Part shown: positions 8,562-17,147 of the stretch, in pieces | Layout: every line of letters begins with the position of its first letter | How positions within the stretch are numbered: position 1 is the stretch's first letter | NCBI GenBank assembly: GCA_031556065.1 | Contig: JAVBTR010000060.1 | Location: forward strand, 29,177 to 93,176 | DNA length: 64,000 nucleotides | DNA from: JAVBTR01 sp031556065 | GTDB lineage: Bacteria; Bacillota; Clostridia; Christensenellales; Aristaeellaceae | Reading direction: 5' to 3' | The notes under the pieces: model-generated | What the model was told of the DNA's origin: nothing | Database searches by the model: none | Seen by the model: only the letters and a program-made list of their open reading frames with translations | Position numbers and translations under genes: made by a program

Positions 8562-8807
8562 TTAAACGCAAACGGTATCTATGTCTACCAAGATCACATC
8601 GTCGCCGATTTTGCAGATCCTGTCCCAGGGGATCACGATGCCGCATTTTTCCCCCCGTAAGGTGAGCATGAAGCTGGTTTCGCCGGGAACGACGAGGGCT
8701 TCCACCTGGCCCGTATGCAGCGAAAATTCGATATCCATCACCTTGCCCAGCAGCCGCCCGTCCCGGGTATTGACCACATCCTTGGTGCGCAATTCAGATA
8801 AGCTCAA
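8562..8807 (-). CDS. YlmC/YmxH family sporulation protein (PRC-barrel)
   Basis: A small 81-residue single-domain PRC-barrel protein: SLSELRTKDVVNTRDGRLLG, then KVMDIEF, and a closing IPWDRICKIGDDVILVDI. This is the pattern of the YlmC/YmxH proteins of spore-formers, whose exact role is unknown. The start is placed at TTG 8807 because GGGAGG lies 7 bases upstream; the ATG six codons earlier lies before that Shine-Dalgarno and would ignore it. It sits between the LCP gene and nrdR on the same strand. Confidence 0.85.
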   Translation of the reverse strand: MSLSELRTKDVVNTRDGRLLGKVMDIEFSLHTGQVEALVVPGETSFMLTLRGEKCGIVIPWDRICKIGDDVILVDIDTVCV

Positions 8808-8859
8808 AAAAACACCTCCCTGCACATTTAGAATATGCGGGGAGGTGTTGAAGGTTGCA

Positions 8860-10035
8860 TTATTTTGGGTAAACTTCGCCGTAGATGAACTTTTGCAGGG
8901 TATCGATGTTGAGCTTGAAATTCTTTTCGTTCATGTAGACCATGTCGCTGCCGTTGATATCCTTGTAGCCGAAGCTGCCATCCATGGGGATGCGGTGCTG
9001 GGAGATCAGGGCCTTGCCGTTTTGCAGGTTACTCAAGAGGTTATTGTTGAAGATTAGCGCACCGCCAATTTCAAACATTTTGGAGGTAGGGAGGTTGGTA
9101 TAAACGTAAGGCAGGGCCGCTTCCATGAGGTTGGCAAGCTTATCCAGGTTCATGTCCTGCATAACAGCGTTTAGGAGGGTTTCTAAAAGCCTGCGCTGGC
9201 GTTCGGTACGGTTGGTGTCGTTTTCGCCTTTCAGACTGCGGATTCTGGCAAAGGTCACGGCCTGCATGCCGTCCAGGTGGTAGGAGTTGATCCCGTCCAG
9301 GCCTTTAACGGCAGTGCGTTGAACCTTATCCATGGGTTCTTTTTTTAGCTCATAGTTGATGCGGTTGGCTTCCACCTTGGACATTTCAATATCGATGCCG
9401 CCCATGGAATCGATGATGGCGGCCAGGCCAAAGATATTGACTGTAACAAAATATTCAATGTTCATTTGGAAGTTATGGTTGATGGTGCGCATGGCCAACG
9501 CAGGGCCGGCATTGGCCACACCGCTTTTTTCACCTGCCATGCTGCCAAAATGGTACGCCACATTCACGCGGTTTTGGTTTTTGTAGCCTGGAATGGTAAC
9601 GCAGGTATCGCGCATAATGGAGGTAAGCTTAATGGGCTTTTCTGCGTCCCTGGAGGTATCGATAGAGCAGATCAATATGGCGTCGGAACGGCCAGTGGTA
9701 ACGTCCTTGCGGGCATCCAGGCCCATCAGAAGAATATTGATAACCCCGCTGGGCAGGTTTTCATTGATCTCCAGTTCGGAAGGATCGATGGTAACAGAAT
9801 TGTCTGCCAGCTGTTCCGCGTGGCTCAAAGCGTCGGCATCGTTATTGGTGTCTGCTTCTTCTTCCTCTGCTTCTTCCTGATCCCATTCATCCCATTGCTG
9901 CTGGTCTTCCTCATCCAAGGTAGCGTAGACCAACCCCAGGGATAATTCTTCTTCATCGTCCTCGGCCAGGGCCAGACAGGGCAGCACCAGCATAAGGGAT
10001 AGGCATAGGCAAAGCAAGCGTTTCATCAGTTTCAA
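8860..10035 (-). CDS. LytR-CpsA-Psr (LCP) family cell-wall ligase
   Basis: Membrane-linked LCP protein, of the family that moves polyprenyl-linked glycopolymers (teichoic acid, capsule) onto peptidoglycan. The 391 residues begin with a signal/anchor (LLCLCLSLMLVLPCLALA), an acidic low-complexity linker (about 26-70), and the LCP domain from NILLMGLDARKD to about 330. The key residues are present: SDAILICSID, TSIMRDTCVTIPGYKNQNRVN, and FARIRSLKGENDTNRTERQRR. TTG at 10035 is preferred over the ATG at 10026, because AGGAGG lies 9 bases before the TTG and 18 before the ATG. It follows the giant surface protein gene by 70 bases, which fits joint work on the envelope. Confidence 0.92.
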   Translation of the reverse strand: MKLMKRLLCLCLSLMLVLPCLALAEDDEEELSLGLVYATLDEEDQQQWDEWDQEEAEEEEADTNNDADALSHAEQLADNSVTIDPSELEINENLPSGVINILLMGLDARKDVTTGRSDAILICSIDTSRDAEKPIKLTSIMRDTCVTIPGYKNQNRVNVAYHFGSMAGEKSGVANAGPALAMRTINHNFQMNIEYFVTVNIFGLAAIIDSMGGIDIEMSKVEANRINYELKKEPMDKVQRTAVKGLDGINSYHLDGMQAVTFARIRSLKGENDTNRTERQRRLLETLLNAVMQDMNLDKLANLMEAALPYVYTNLPTSKMFEIGGALIFNNNLLSNLQNGKALISQHRIPMDGSFGYKDINGSDMVYMNEKNFKLNIDTLQKFIYGEVYPK

Positions 10036-10105
10036 GAATAAAGTCCTCCTCGTTTAAAGTGAACGGAATCATTATACGTTTGGATTTTCCATTTTGCAAC
10101 CTTTT

Positions 10106-13100
10106 CTACTTTTCTTCCCTAAGCACCACAGCATATGTGCCGGGGATGACAGGGGCGGTCAGATAGCGGTGGTTACCCATAATGCGGCCATAGGGCATGG
10201 CTTCCTCAGAAGGCATGTAAGGCTCCACAAAGAGGGTTTCCATGGCTTTTTCAGTATCGGCCCCCAAAGAGGCAAGGGTATAATCCGTTTCGAAGGTTTC
10301 GCTGTTATAGGCGTTTACTTCCGTGAGCATGGCAGCGACTTCCTTCATGGAGAAGCAAATCGTGGCGGAGGGGACAGCACTCATGACAGAGATGCTTTCC
10401 CGGCCACGTTTGATGGCCAGATCAATCTGATACAGATCGGACAGGGGCTGGAGGGTTTTCGTATCCAGCTGGGAAACGGGGTTAATGGACAGGAAGAACA
10501 CAGCGTCCTTCAGATCGACCTTTTGTTCTTTTAGGGTCTTAGCCATTTCCTCGCTTACCAGCTCGCTCAGGTCGATCATCACAGCGCAATCCTTTAATTG
10601 CATGCTCAGATGGGTGACACCCTTGCGGCGCAGAATGCCAATGGAGGAATAGGAAAGCCGCAGGGTACGGCCGGTGTAAGTTTTATGGCCGTCGTCATCG
10701 GTTAGATAGCCGCCGTCTTTGTTTAATTCCGCTTCGCCTCGGATCACAAGGAGCACCTGCTGGGTCTCTTCATTTAGGCGCATGGAGGGGCTTAAGGGTC
10801 TTGGCTGCTGGGTTTGGCTGTCCAGCATAATGCTGCCGATTCTGATGTAGGAGAAGGTCAATTCCTCCGTGGTGTTTAAAACCACGTCCAGCTTGGAGCC
10901 GTTTTCAAGCATGATGATCTGGTGAACGGGAATGATCCGCTCCCCGGTGAAGCCTGGGCCTGGCATGGGGAAATCGTCCAGATCGGGCATGATCAAAAAC
11001 TCTGTGGCGTCCTGGGAAAGCACCAGACGGTAGTTGCTGCCTGCTTCCAGGTTGCTCAGGGAATAGGGGTAGCTGCCGGGCTCCTCGCCCTGCTTGCGGG
11101 TTAAGATACCATCCAGCCAATCCCCATCCAGAAGGCCTGAATAGGTAAAGGCAAATTCTTCTGGATCCGGTTCCCCCATGTACTTGAATAGGTTGGGTTC
11201 AGGGGTAATAACAAGCCTGCGCTGATTAATGGTGTACTTTACATTTTCAGTGGATTCCACCACGTTGCTATCCCCTGGAATAAAGAAGGAAAGCAGGTAT
11301 TCCCCGGCGTCGGAAGGCGGGGAGGACAGTTTATACTTGGTGTTGCCCTCTACCTGGTAGTAGGTAACGGTGACCGTGCCGCTGGTTAAGGGGTGATGCT
11401 CCGGCAGCTTCATGGCCTTGCCGTCGTAGGTCTTGGACAAGCTGCCTGTTAACCTAAGGGCATCAGCACCTTCCACCTTGGTAATTTTAAAGGGGTAGGA
11501 ATAGGTGCCCCCGGCATAATCTGGGTGGTTATCCGGCACCGTTAGTACCAGGGTATAATCCCCAGCGTTTTTAGGGGTGCCCCCCCCTGCGTAGGAAACG
11601 GCAATTCCCTGGGGCAGGGTAATGGGCAGAACGTAATTCTCTCCGGTATAGGATTGGTTCAGGCCGGATACATCCGGGGAATAGATGGCTTTAGCAGTTG
11701 CCAGGGTTTTCGGGGAAAACTGGAAGCCGTCCGCAGTATTGGCTGTAAGGGCGGCGCCTTCAGCGTTGGAGGCGTAGACCCGAAGGGTAATGGTTTGTCC
11801 CGGGGTCAGGCCTGCGATCTCAATGGGGCTGGCGGTGCCAGGCACCAAGGTGGTGGTGCTGTCATACTTGGCATCCAGGGCCACATCGCCGGCCTTGTAC
11901 ATAATGCCAAGGGTTTTGGCATCCTTTGGAACGGTAAAGGCAACGGACAGGGTGCCCTCTTTGGGCTGTGTAATGGTGATGCCGGTAATATCAAAGCCCG
12001 GGTTCACCGCGCCGCTGTCCTGTTTGATGACGGTGGTATAGACGGTATCCCCATCGGTAATGGCGATATCCGTATCGTTTAAAACCCCATAGCCTCTTAG
12101 GTGCAGCGTGCCATCCTCGAAGGTGGTAGCATTAAGGCTGGCTCCGGAACGAAGCCGCAGGGAGATGGGGGTATTGGCAATGGGTGCGCCTTTTTCGTCT
12201 AAAACGGTGATCACTGTCAGGTTTTGGGTATTGCCTGCAATGCGGATATTCCCTTTAAAGGTGGTATCGGAGGAGGAGAGTTTAAAAATATCCAGCCGCC
12301 CGTTCAGGGTTTCTACAGCGGAGGCAGGGGCGGTCAGCTCTGCTACGAGGCAGCTGTCTTCGAACTTGAGAGTGCTGCCGGAGGCGGCTGCCACATTGAC
12401 CTTGGCTCCGTTAAGGCCCGACAGAATATAGGTTCCGGCAACGATCAGGTCCTGGTTTTTATCCAAAGAGAGGATGCCTGCGTCTACGGTTTTGGCTTCG
12501 GCGGTCTGGCCGTTGACGATCACCTGATAGCTTTTCCCGGCGATGGTGGGCAGCAACAAGCCGTTGGCTGTCAAAAGCAGGGGGAAGGATTGGCCGTCCA
12601 CCGTCAGGCCCATGGTGCCATTGAGGCCGGTTTGGGTGGTTTCGGTATAGCCGGGAAGGGTGGCCAAAACGTTGATGCTGCCCGTGCCGGACAAGGCCAT
12701 ATTGGCGCTGCCTTCCAGGGTACAGCTATTTTGCCCGGTAATGATAACCTGGCAAGGATCGCCGCTGATGGTCACAGTGCCGGTTAAAACATCGCCGCTT
12801 AAAAGCAGCTTGACGCCGGCGGTATTGACCGTAATGGCAACGGCCCCTTTAACGTTGTAATCTCCGGCAGCTGTGATCGTCGTCGCTGCGGTAATGTTAT
12901 TGGAAGCGGCAGGGGTTTCCTGCTTCACTTCCAGGACGGTGCCCTTTGGCCTGCCTGTCCACTGGGTGCCTTCCGCGGCCTTAGGCAAGAAAAGATAGAA
13001 GGTGCCGCTTAAGGCGGCGGCAGGGTAGTTTTCCCCATCTACAGTGAGGCTGGAGGCGCCTTGAGCGCTAAAGGAAAATGCGCTCTTGCCTTTAACGGAA

Positions 13101-13990
13101 AGCTTATCGCTTTTAATACAGCCGGATTGCACCTGGACCATTACATCGGTGCCTGATTGGGACACATCCTTAAGTTCAATGGCCCCGTCTCCGGTAAAAA
13201 TCACTTTGCAGCCTTCTGAAATGGTTAGTTTATTAACAACGCTTAGGTTGGTCAAATCCATGGTAGCGGTGACGTTTTTTTCAAGGATTATTTCGTTGGC
13301 GGTAACCGTATCCAGGTTTAGTGAAACGGTGCGGTTTTCTTTCACGGTAATGGTGGCATTAGACCGGGATTCACCATCTTTTACTCTGTAATTGCCGCTG
13401 GTATACAGGGGCACATCGTCGATGTTCAAGTCCAGTGCCGCAGGGGAAACCCGGGCGGCCTTTAAAAGCCGGGTGCCTAGCCCATCCCGCCTGGCAAGCA
13501 AAAATTCCCCCAGGGGGCAGGCAGGTACCGGCAGGCTCAATTTGTTGGCTGTAATATGCTGACAACCCTCTATAGCACACTTAGGGGCTTGTTCACAATT
13601 TTCATTGGCGTGATCGCAGAATTCTTCGTTCCAGGGTTCTAGAGTGGGTTCCAAGGTAGGTTCTAAAGTGGGTGCCAAGGTGGGAGCCGCAGTAGGCTCC
13701 GGGGTAGGCACTGCCGTGGGCACAGGGGAGGGCTCCGATGTGGGCACAGCGGTGGGCACCTGTGTGGGTTCAGGCGTGGCTGTTACCGCAGGCGGCTGTG
13801 GTGTGGGCGTAGCCGTAGGCACAGAGGTAGGTTCTTGTGTGGGTTCGGGTGTAGCCGTTACAATGGGCGTTTCCTGTTCGGGTTGTGGTATGGGTTCCTG
13901 GGTAGGGTCATCCTCCGCAAAAGCCATTATGCCAAAAAGCAGCATAAAGGCAAGCAACAGCGCGGTTAGCTTACGCAGTGAAATTAACAT
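10106..13990 (-). CDS. Large secreted surface protein with Pro/Thr-rich repeats and MBG domains
   Basis: A 1294-residue exported protein. A signal peptide (LTALLLAFMLLFGIMAFA) is followed by a Pro/Thr repeat stalk (about 30-115, periods such as EPTxxPT). A short Cys-rich insert (FCDHANENCEQAPKCAIEGC) comes next, then a long region of beta-strand repeats resembling carbohydrate-binding or adhesin beta-helices. A fibronectin-III-like module (ITITQPKEGTLSVAF...) and MBG-type domains (FKYMGEPDPEEFAFTYSG) follow, then an unassigned C-terminal 300 residues. No LPXTG motif or C-terminal anchor is visible, so attachment is unexplained. ATG 13990 has GAGGGGG about 10 bases upstream and starts the signal peptide. 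Function is probably surface adhesion or matrix; no enzyme motif was seen. Confidence 0.8.
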   Translation of the reverse strand: MLISLRKLTALLLAFMLLFGIMAFAEDDPTQEPIPQPEQETPIVTATPEPTQEPTSVPTATPTPQPPAVTATPEPTQVPTAVPTSEPSPVPTAVPTPEPTAAPTLAPTLEPTLEPTLEPWNEEFCDHANENCEQAPKCAIEGCQHITANKLSLPVPACPLGEFLLARRDGLGTRLLKAARVSPAALDLNIDDVPLYTSGNYRVKDGESRSNATITVKENRTVSLNLDTVTANEIILEKNVTATMDLTNLSVVNKLTISEGCKVIFTGDGAIELKDVSQSGTDVMVQVQSGCIKSDKLSVKGKSAFSFSAQGASSLTVDGENYPAAALSGTFYLFLPKAAEGTQWTGRPKGTVLEVKQETPAASNNITAATTITAAGDYNVKGAVAITVNTAGVKLLLSGDVLTGTVTISGDPCQVIITGQNSCTLEGSANMALSGTGSINVLATLPGYTETTQTGLNGTMGLTVDGQSFPLLLTANGLLLPTIAGKSYQVIVNGQTAEAKTVDAGILSLDKNQDLIVAGTYILSGLNGAKVNVAAASGSTLKFEDSCLVAELTAPASAVETLNGRLDIFKLSSSDTTFKGNIRIAGNTQNLTVITVLDEKGAPIANTPISLRLRSGASLNATTFEDGTLHLRGYGVLNDTDIAITDGDTVYTTVIKQDSGAVNPGFDITGITITQPKEGTLSVAFTVPKDAKTLGIMYKAGDVALDAKYDSTTTLVPGTASPIEIAGLTPGQTITLRVYASNAEGAALTANTADGFQFSPKTLATAKAIYSPDVSGLNQSYTGENYVLPITLPQGIAVSYAGGGTPKNAGDYTLVLTVPDNHPDYAGGTYSYPFKITKVEGADALRLTGSLSKTYDGKAMKLPEHHPLTSGTVTVTYYQVEGNTKYKLSSPPSDAGEYLLSFFIPGDSNVVESTENVKYTINQRRLVITPEPNLFKYMGEPDPEEFAFTYSGLLDGDWLDGILTRKQGEEPGSYPYSLSNLEAGSNYRLVLSQDATEFLIMPDLDDFPMPGPGFTGERIIPVHQIIMLENGSKLDVVLNTTEELTFSYIRIGSIMLDSQTQQPRPLSPSMRLNEETQQVLLVIRGEAELNKDGGYLTDDDGHKTYTGRTLRLSYSSIGILRRKGVTHLSMQLKDCAVMIDLSELVSEEMAKTLKEQKVDLKDAVFFLSINPVSQLDTKTLQPLSDLYQIDLAIKRGRESISVMSAVPSATICFSMKEVAAMLTEVNAYNSETFETDYTLASLGADTEKAMETLFVEPYMPSEEAMPYGRIMGNHRYLTAPVIPGTYAVVLREEK
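13630..13880 (-). repeat. Tandem coding repeat (Pro/Thr stalk)
   Basis: Degenerate short tandem repeats encode alternating PTxxPT and EPTxxPT units of the surface protein. The antisense strand reads as a Gly/Val-rich open frame, which is a by-product of the repeat and not a gene. Confidence 0.75.
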
Positions 13991-14056
13991 CTTTTTATAC
14001 CCCCTCACAGGATTAAACGCAAATAAAGGCAATTTTGTTTCGATTTGGCAAATTTT

Positions 14057-14761
14057 TTATAAGCGGCGGTTCATAATGGACATGATCAGGCTGCCGTTAT
14101 TGAATATTTGGGCCAGGGTGCTTTCTTTTAAAAGGGTATCCAGGCCATCGAAGGGTACGATGGTCAGCACCAGGGGGACCACAACAAACAGGGCATAGCA
14201 AAGCACCACGCCCCGCAAGGCGCCGAACACGCCGCCCATGAGCCAATCCAGCTGCTTTAAAAGGGGGAAGCGGAAAACCGCCCTGATCATGTTAATTAAG
14301 ATAGACGCCACAATGAACAGGACCACAAAGCACACTAAAAACGAAAGAATGTTAATGGAAACATTCACAATGGTTTGGTTCACATAATCGGCCACGGAGC
14401 TAACGCCCTGGGAGGAAAACACCTGGTTTTGAATGTTGAAGGATAAGATATCGCTCAAAGGGGCGGGAAGCTTCACATTGTTGATTACGCTGTTGATCTG
14501 CTCCCCGATGCTGGAGACGTTTGAAAGAGCCAGCTCTAAATCCCCGATCCTGGAAGAGGCATCGGTGTAGTGGATCAGGTTTACCACCAGGGATTCATCC
14601 CCCTGAATTAGTTGGGCCAGCTGGGGGTAAAGAAAAAATGAACCGACAAAGGATAAAAGGCAGACGCCCATGGACAGAACCGATTGCACAAAGCCCCGGT
14701 AAAACCCCCACAGCACGCTCAGGCCGATCAGTCCAAGGATAACATAATCCACCAGATTCAT
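14057..14761 (-). CDS. CvpA family membrane protein
   Basis: A 234-residue integral membrane protein of the CvpA (colicin V production) family, typified by the N-terminus NLVDYVILGLIGLSVLWGFYRGF and a second helix cluster (about 125-220) with a conserved GGVFGALRGVVLCYAL. Members occur near envelope and division genes; the biochemical role is unsettled. It lies 23 bases after the DUF5711 gene and 66 bases before the surface-protein gene on the same strand, so all are probably co-transcribed. Confidence 0.85.
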   Translation of the reverse strand: MNLVDYVILGLIGLSVLWGFYRGFVQSVLSMGVCLLSFVGSFFLYPQLAQLIQGDESLVVNLIHYTDASSRIGDLELALSNVSSIGEQINSVINNVKLPAPLSDILSFNIQNQVFSSQGVSSVADYVNQTIVNVSINILSFLVCFVVLFIVASILINMIRAVFRFPLLKQLDWLMGGVFGALRGVVLCYALFVVVPLVLTIVPFDGLDTLLKESTLAQIFNNGSLIMSIMNRRL

Positions 14762-14784
14762 TTGATCACTCCTTTAGTTAGTTA

Positions 14785-15918
14785 CTAGTTAGGCAAGGTT
14801 ACCACGTACACATCGTTGGAACAGGCTACAAGAACCTTGCCCCCGTCCACAGTGCCCAGAATCTGGGTTACCTGCTTTTCTTTAACAGGGAACTCATAAG
14901 CGGTGGGCTTTTGATCTGTGGCCTTGGCATGATAGATATATTGAGGCGAGAAGGCGAAAATGCCCCGGCTGGTGACCACTGCGCCTACGCAGGAGGTGGG
15001 CAGGGTAAAGCGGCGGTCGGTGCTGCCGGACAAAAGGCGTAGCTCGGAAATGGCAAATTGGCTGCCAGTCTGGGCAGTAGGGGCAAAGAGCATCATGGCG
15101 TCGCCCTTTGCAGGGATATAAGCATCCACCAAACGCCAGCCATAAACCAGCATAGCGTCCGAAGCGCTTTCGATGCCCTGGTAGTTATAGGTGCGCAATT
15201 GCCGGGTGGTAATCACCCGCAGGCGGTTGTTTTCAAACAAGATCCGGTAGGCGGCGGATTCTCCCAGGGAAGATTCGCCGGTGTTTTTCTTCCCCACCTC
15301 AAAGGTTTTTAAATTCATATTGGCCACGGTTCCGTACACATCCAAAAGGGTTGTCCACATATATTGGCCCTGATCCCCATAAAAGCCCACATCCAGTAGG
15401 AGCATATCCTTGAAGGCTTCGGTCTCCTGGTCCACCTGGGTGCCCTGGAGGTCCCGCACGACCAAGGTAGGCGTGGTGTCCGGGCCAATGACGGCAGCGG
15501 CGTATTTTTTGCCGATCCGCGCAAACTGAACCGTATCCCCCAAGGTGTCCTGGTAGGTGGGACGGCCTTCATAATCCAGTATATACATCTGGGTGTTCAG
15601 CCAAACCACCATGTTTTTATCGCCCACGGAAAACTTGGCTCCTTCGCCTACGGCTAAGGACCAGCGAACAGAACCTGAAGTGCTCAAGCAATGGATGGAT
15701 ACCCCGTCGTAGTACACCACATATTCCCCAAAGGGCGTAACCGATTGGCCAGCGCCGCAGTTTAGCCTTACATAGGTTGGAACTTTGGGCTTTTGTGCGG
15801 AGGTTATAAGGAAATATCCCCCTACCACAACGACAGCCACGCCGACTAGGATCAGCCAGTTGCGAAGCATCTTAGACCTGTTCTGGGAATGGCTTGCCCG
15901 GGTATTTCGCTGATTCAT
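14785..15918 (-). CDS. DUF5711-like membrane-anchored beta-repeat protein
   Basis: A 377-residue protein with a basic N-terminus, one transmembrane helix (WLILVGVAVVVVGGYFLI, about 21-38) and a large extracytoplasmic part. That part is built of repeating beta-strand units that alternate hydrophobic and Gly/Asp turns, suggestive of a propeller. It matches the DUF5711 proteins of Clostridia; no catalytic residues are evident. ATG 15918 has GGAG six bases upstream, and the earlier in-frame ATG lacks one. It is the first gene of the envelope run and has its own promoter (15979-16007). Confidence 0.7.
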   Translation of the reverse strand: MNQRNTRASHSQNRSKMLRNWLILVGVAVVVVGGYFLITSAQKPKVPTYVRLNCGAGQSVTPFGEYVVYYDGVSIHCLSTSGSVRWSLAVGEGAKFSVGDKNMVVWLNTQMYILDYEGRPTYQDTLGDTVQFARIGKKYAAAVIGPDTTPTLVVRDLQGTQVDQETEAFKDMLLLDVGFYGDQGQYMWTTLLDVYGTVANMNLKTFEVGKKNTGESSLGESAAYRILFENNRLRVITTRQLRTYNYQGIESASDAMLVYGWRLVDAYIPAKGDAMMLFAPTAQTGSQFAISELRLLSGSTDRRFTLPTSCVGAVVTSRGIFAFSPQYIYHAKATDQKPTAYEFPVKEKQVTQILGTVDGGKVLVACSNDVYVVTLPN

Positions 15919-15939
15919 GTTTGCTCCTTCGATATCTTT

Positions 15940-15953
15940 AACGATCAATCGTT
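15940..15953. promoter_or_regulatory. Dyad in the leader of the DUF5711 gene
   Basis: Perfect inverted repeat AACGAT-ca-ATCGTT between the predicted minus-strand promoter and the DUF5711 start. It could be an operator or part of the mRNA leader. Confidence 0.3.
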
Positions 15954-15978
15954 CAAGTTTGTTTCAAACCATCTTAAT

Positions 15979-16007
15979 ATTATACCGGGTTAGGCGGTTA
16001 CATGCAA
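15979..16007 (-). promoter_or_regulatory. Sigma-A type promoter for the DUF5711 operon
   Basis: On the minus strand, TTGCAT (16007-16002), a 17-base spacer and a perfect TATAAT (15984-15979). It is divergent from the SerRS-like promoter, and the two -35 boxes are only 9 bases apart. Confidence 0.65.
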
Positions 16008-16016
16008 TGGTTGGGG

Positions 16017-16045
16017 TTGCAATTTTGCCTTAAACTGCCTATAAT
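16017..16045 (+). promoter_or_regulatory. Sigma-A type promoter for the SerRS-like gene
   Basis: TTGCAA (16017-16022), 17-base spacer, perfect TATAAT (16040-16045). Together with GAGGAGGG at 16061-16068 it shows the SerRS-like gene is set up to be expressed, rather than decaying. Confidence 0.7.
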
Positions 16046-16075
16046 TTGGTTACCTATGGTGAGGAGGGCTTGAAC

Positions 16076-17143
16076 ATGCTGGATTTGCGCCGCATTCGGA
16101 AAAACCCCCAGGAGCTGCTGGACGGCCTTGAAAAGCGGGGGAAACAGGTGGATCTGGCTGAGCTTTTTAGAGATGATGAAGACCGCCGCAGCCTTATGGC
16201 CAAGGCTGAAGCCCTGAAAAACCGCCGCAATGAAGCTGGCAAGGAAATGGCCAAAGTGAAACGGTCGGGCGGGGATACAAAGAGAATCGTGGATGAAATG
16301 AAACAGGCCGGCGAAACCATTAATGATTTAGATGAACAGATCAAGCTTCTGGACGAAAAAACAGAGCAGTTCCTTTTAAACATACCTAATATTCCAGACG
16401 AGACCGTTCCTGCGGGAGAGAGCCAGGAAATCCGCCGCGCAGACACACCAAGGGTTTTCCCTTACGAGCCAAAGACCTATCGGGATATTGGTACCGATCT
16501 TGGCATAGCGGATTTCGATACCGGTGCTGGCCAAGGCCTGGGTGCACGGCTTCAACGGGCCCTTATCAATTTCTTTTTGGATACCTGGGCAGAAGCGGGC
16601 TGTGTGGAGGTTCAACTGCCCTGGGGGATGTCTGTAACCGATCTTTGCAAGGATATGATTTTAGATGGCAGCGGGTTGCCGACCCGCCGCTGCGCTTATT
16701 CAGCCCAGCTTAACAAAGTGGACGTGGCGTATATCACAAAGCCGGAAAAGAGCTGCGAAGCCCTTGAAGTTATAACAAATCAAACAGAAAAGTTCCTTTC
16801 CCTGCTGGGCATGCCCTGCCAAGTGGTGTGCCTTGGTGCCAGGGAACTGAGCCATTCCTCCGCTAAAACCTACCATGTAGAAGTGTGGCTGCCCAGCCGC
16901 AGCGGCTACGTAGAAATAGCCAGCTGCTCTGATTATGGGGATTTTATGGCCCGCCGGAGCGCTATCCGCTACAGGGAGGACCCTAAGGGGAAGCCCCAGC
17001 TTGCTCATACACTGGGGTCCAGTCTGACAGTGGGTACCGCCATGGCGGCTATTTTGGAAAACTTCCAAAATGAAGATGGAACGGTTGCTATCCCCCAAGG
17101 GCTGGCTTCCTACATGGGCACCGAAAAAATAGGGAAGAGGTAA
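16076..17143 (+). CDS. Seryl-tRNA synthetase-like protein lacking catalytic motifs
   Basis: A 355-residue SerRS paralogue. The N-terminal tRNA-binding coiled-coil arm is intact (1-100, MLDLRRIRKNPQ through LLNIPNIPDETVP). The C-terminal core is recognisable (LGARELSHSSAKTYHVEVWLP, EIASCSDYGDFMARRSAIRYR, AILENFQNEDGTVAIP). Genuine SerRS is about 420-430 residues, and the roughly 70 missing fall at active-site positions. The TxE serine loop is replaced by GMSVTD (184-189). Motif 2 (FRxE...GRD) is gone, CAYSA joining straight to QLNKVDV (206-217). The motif-3 arginine is T321 in LTVGTAMAAI. All gaps are in frame. It should not aminoacylate but may still bind tRNA-Ser. ATG 16076 has GAGGAGGG 7 bases upstream. 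It is coupled to the HAD gene behind it. Confidence 0.88.
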   Translation: MLDLRRIRKNPQELLDGLEKRGKQVDLAELFRDDEDRRSLMAKAEALKNRRNEAGKEMAKVKRSGGDTKRIVDEMKQAGETINDLDEQIKLLDEKTEQFLLNIPNIPDETVPAGESQEIRRADTPRVFPYEPKTYRDIGTDLGIADFDTGAGQGLGARLQRALINFFLDTWAEAGCVEVQLPWGMSVTDLCKDMILDGSGLPTRRCAYSAQLNKVDVAYITKPEKSCEALEVITNQTEKFLSLLGMPCQVVCLGARELSHSSAKTYHVEVWLPSRSGYVEIASCSDYGDFMARRSAIRYREDPKGKPQLAHTLGSSLTVGTAMAAILENFQNEDGTVAIPQGLASYMGTEKIGKR

Positions 17144-17147
17144 CAAA

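Noticed and set aside
13644..14198. Gly/Val-rich 184-codon open frame on the plus strand
   Set aside because: It is the complement of the Pro/Thr stalk repeat and runs into CvpA antisense.
16076..17143. SerRS gene broken by a frameshift or sequencing error
   Set aside because: The missing parts are several separate in-frame gaps, and the motif-3 arginine is a substitution; one error cannot give this.
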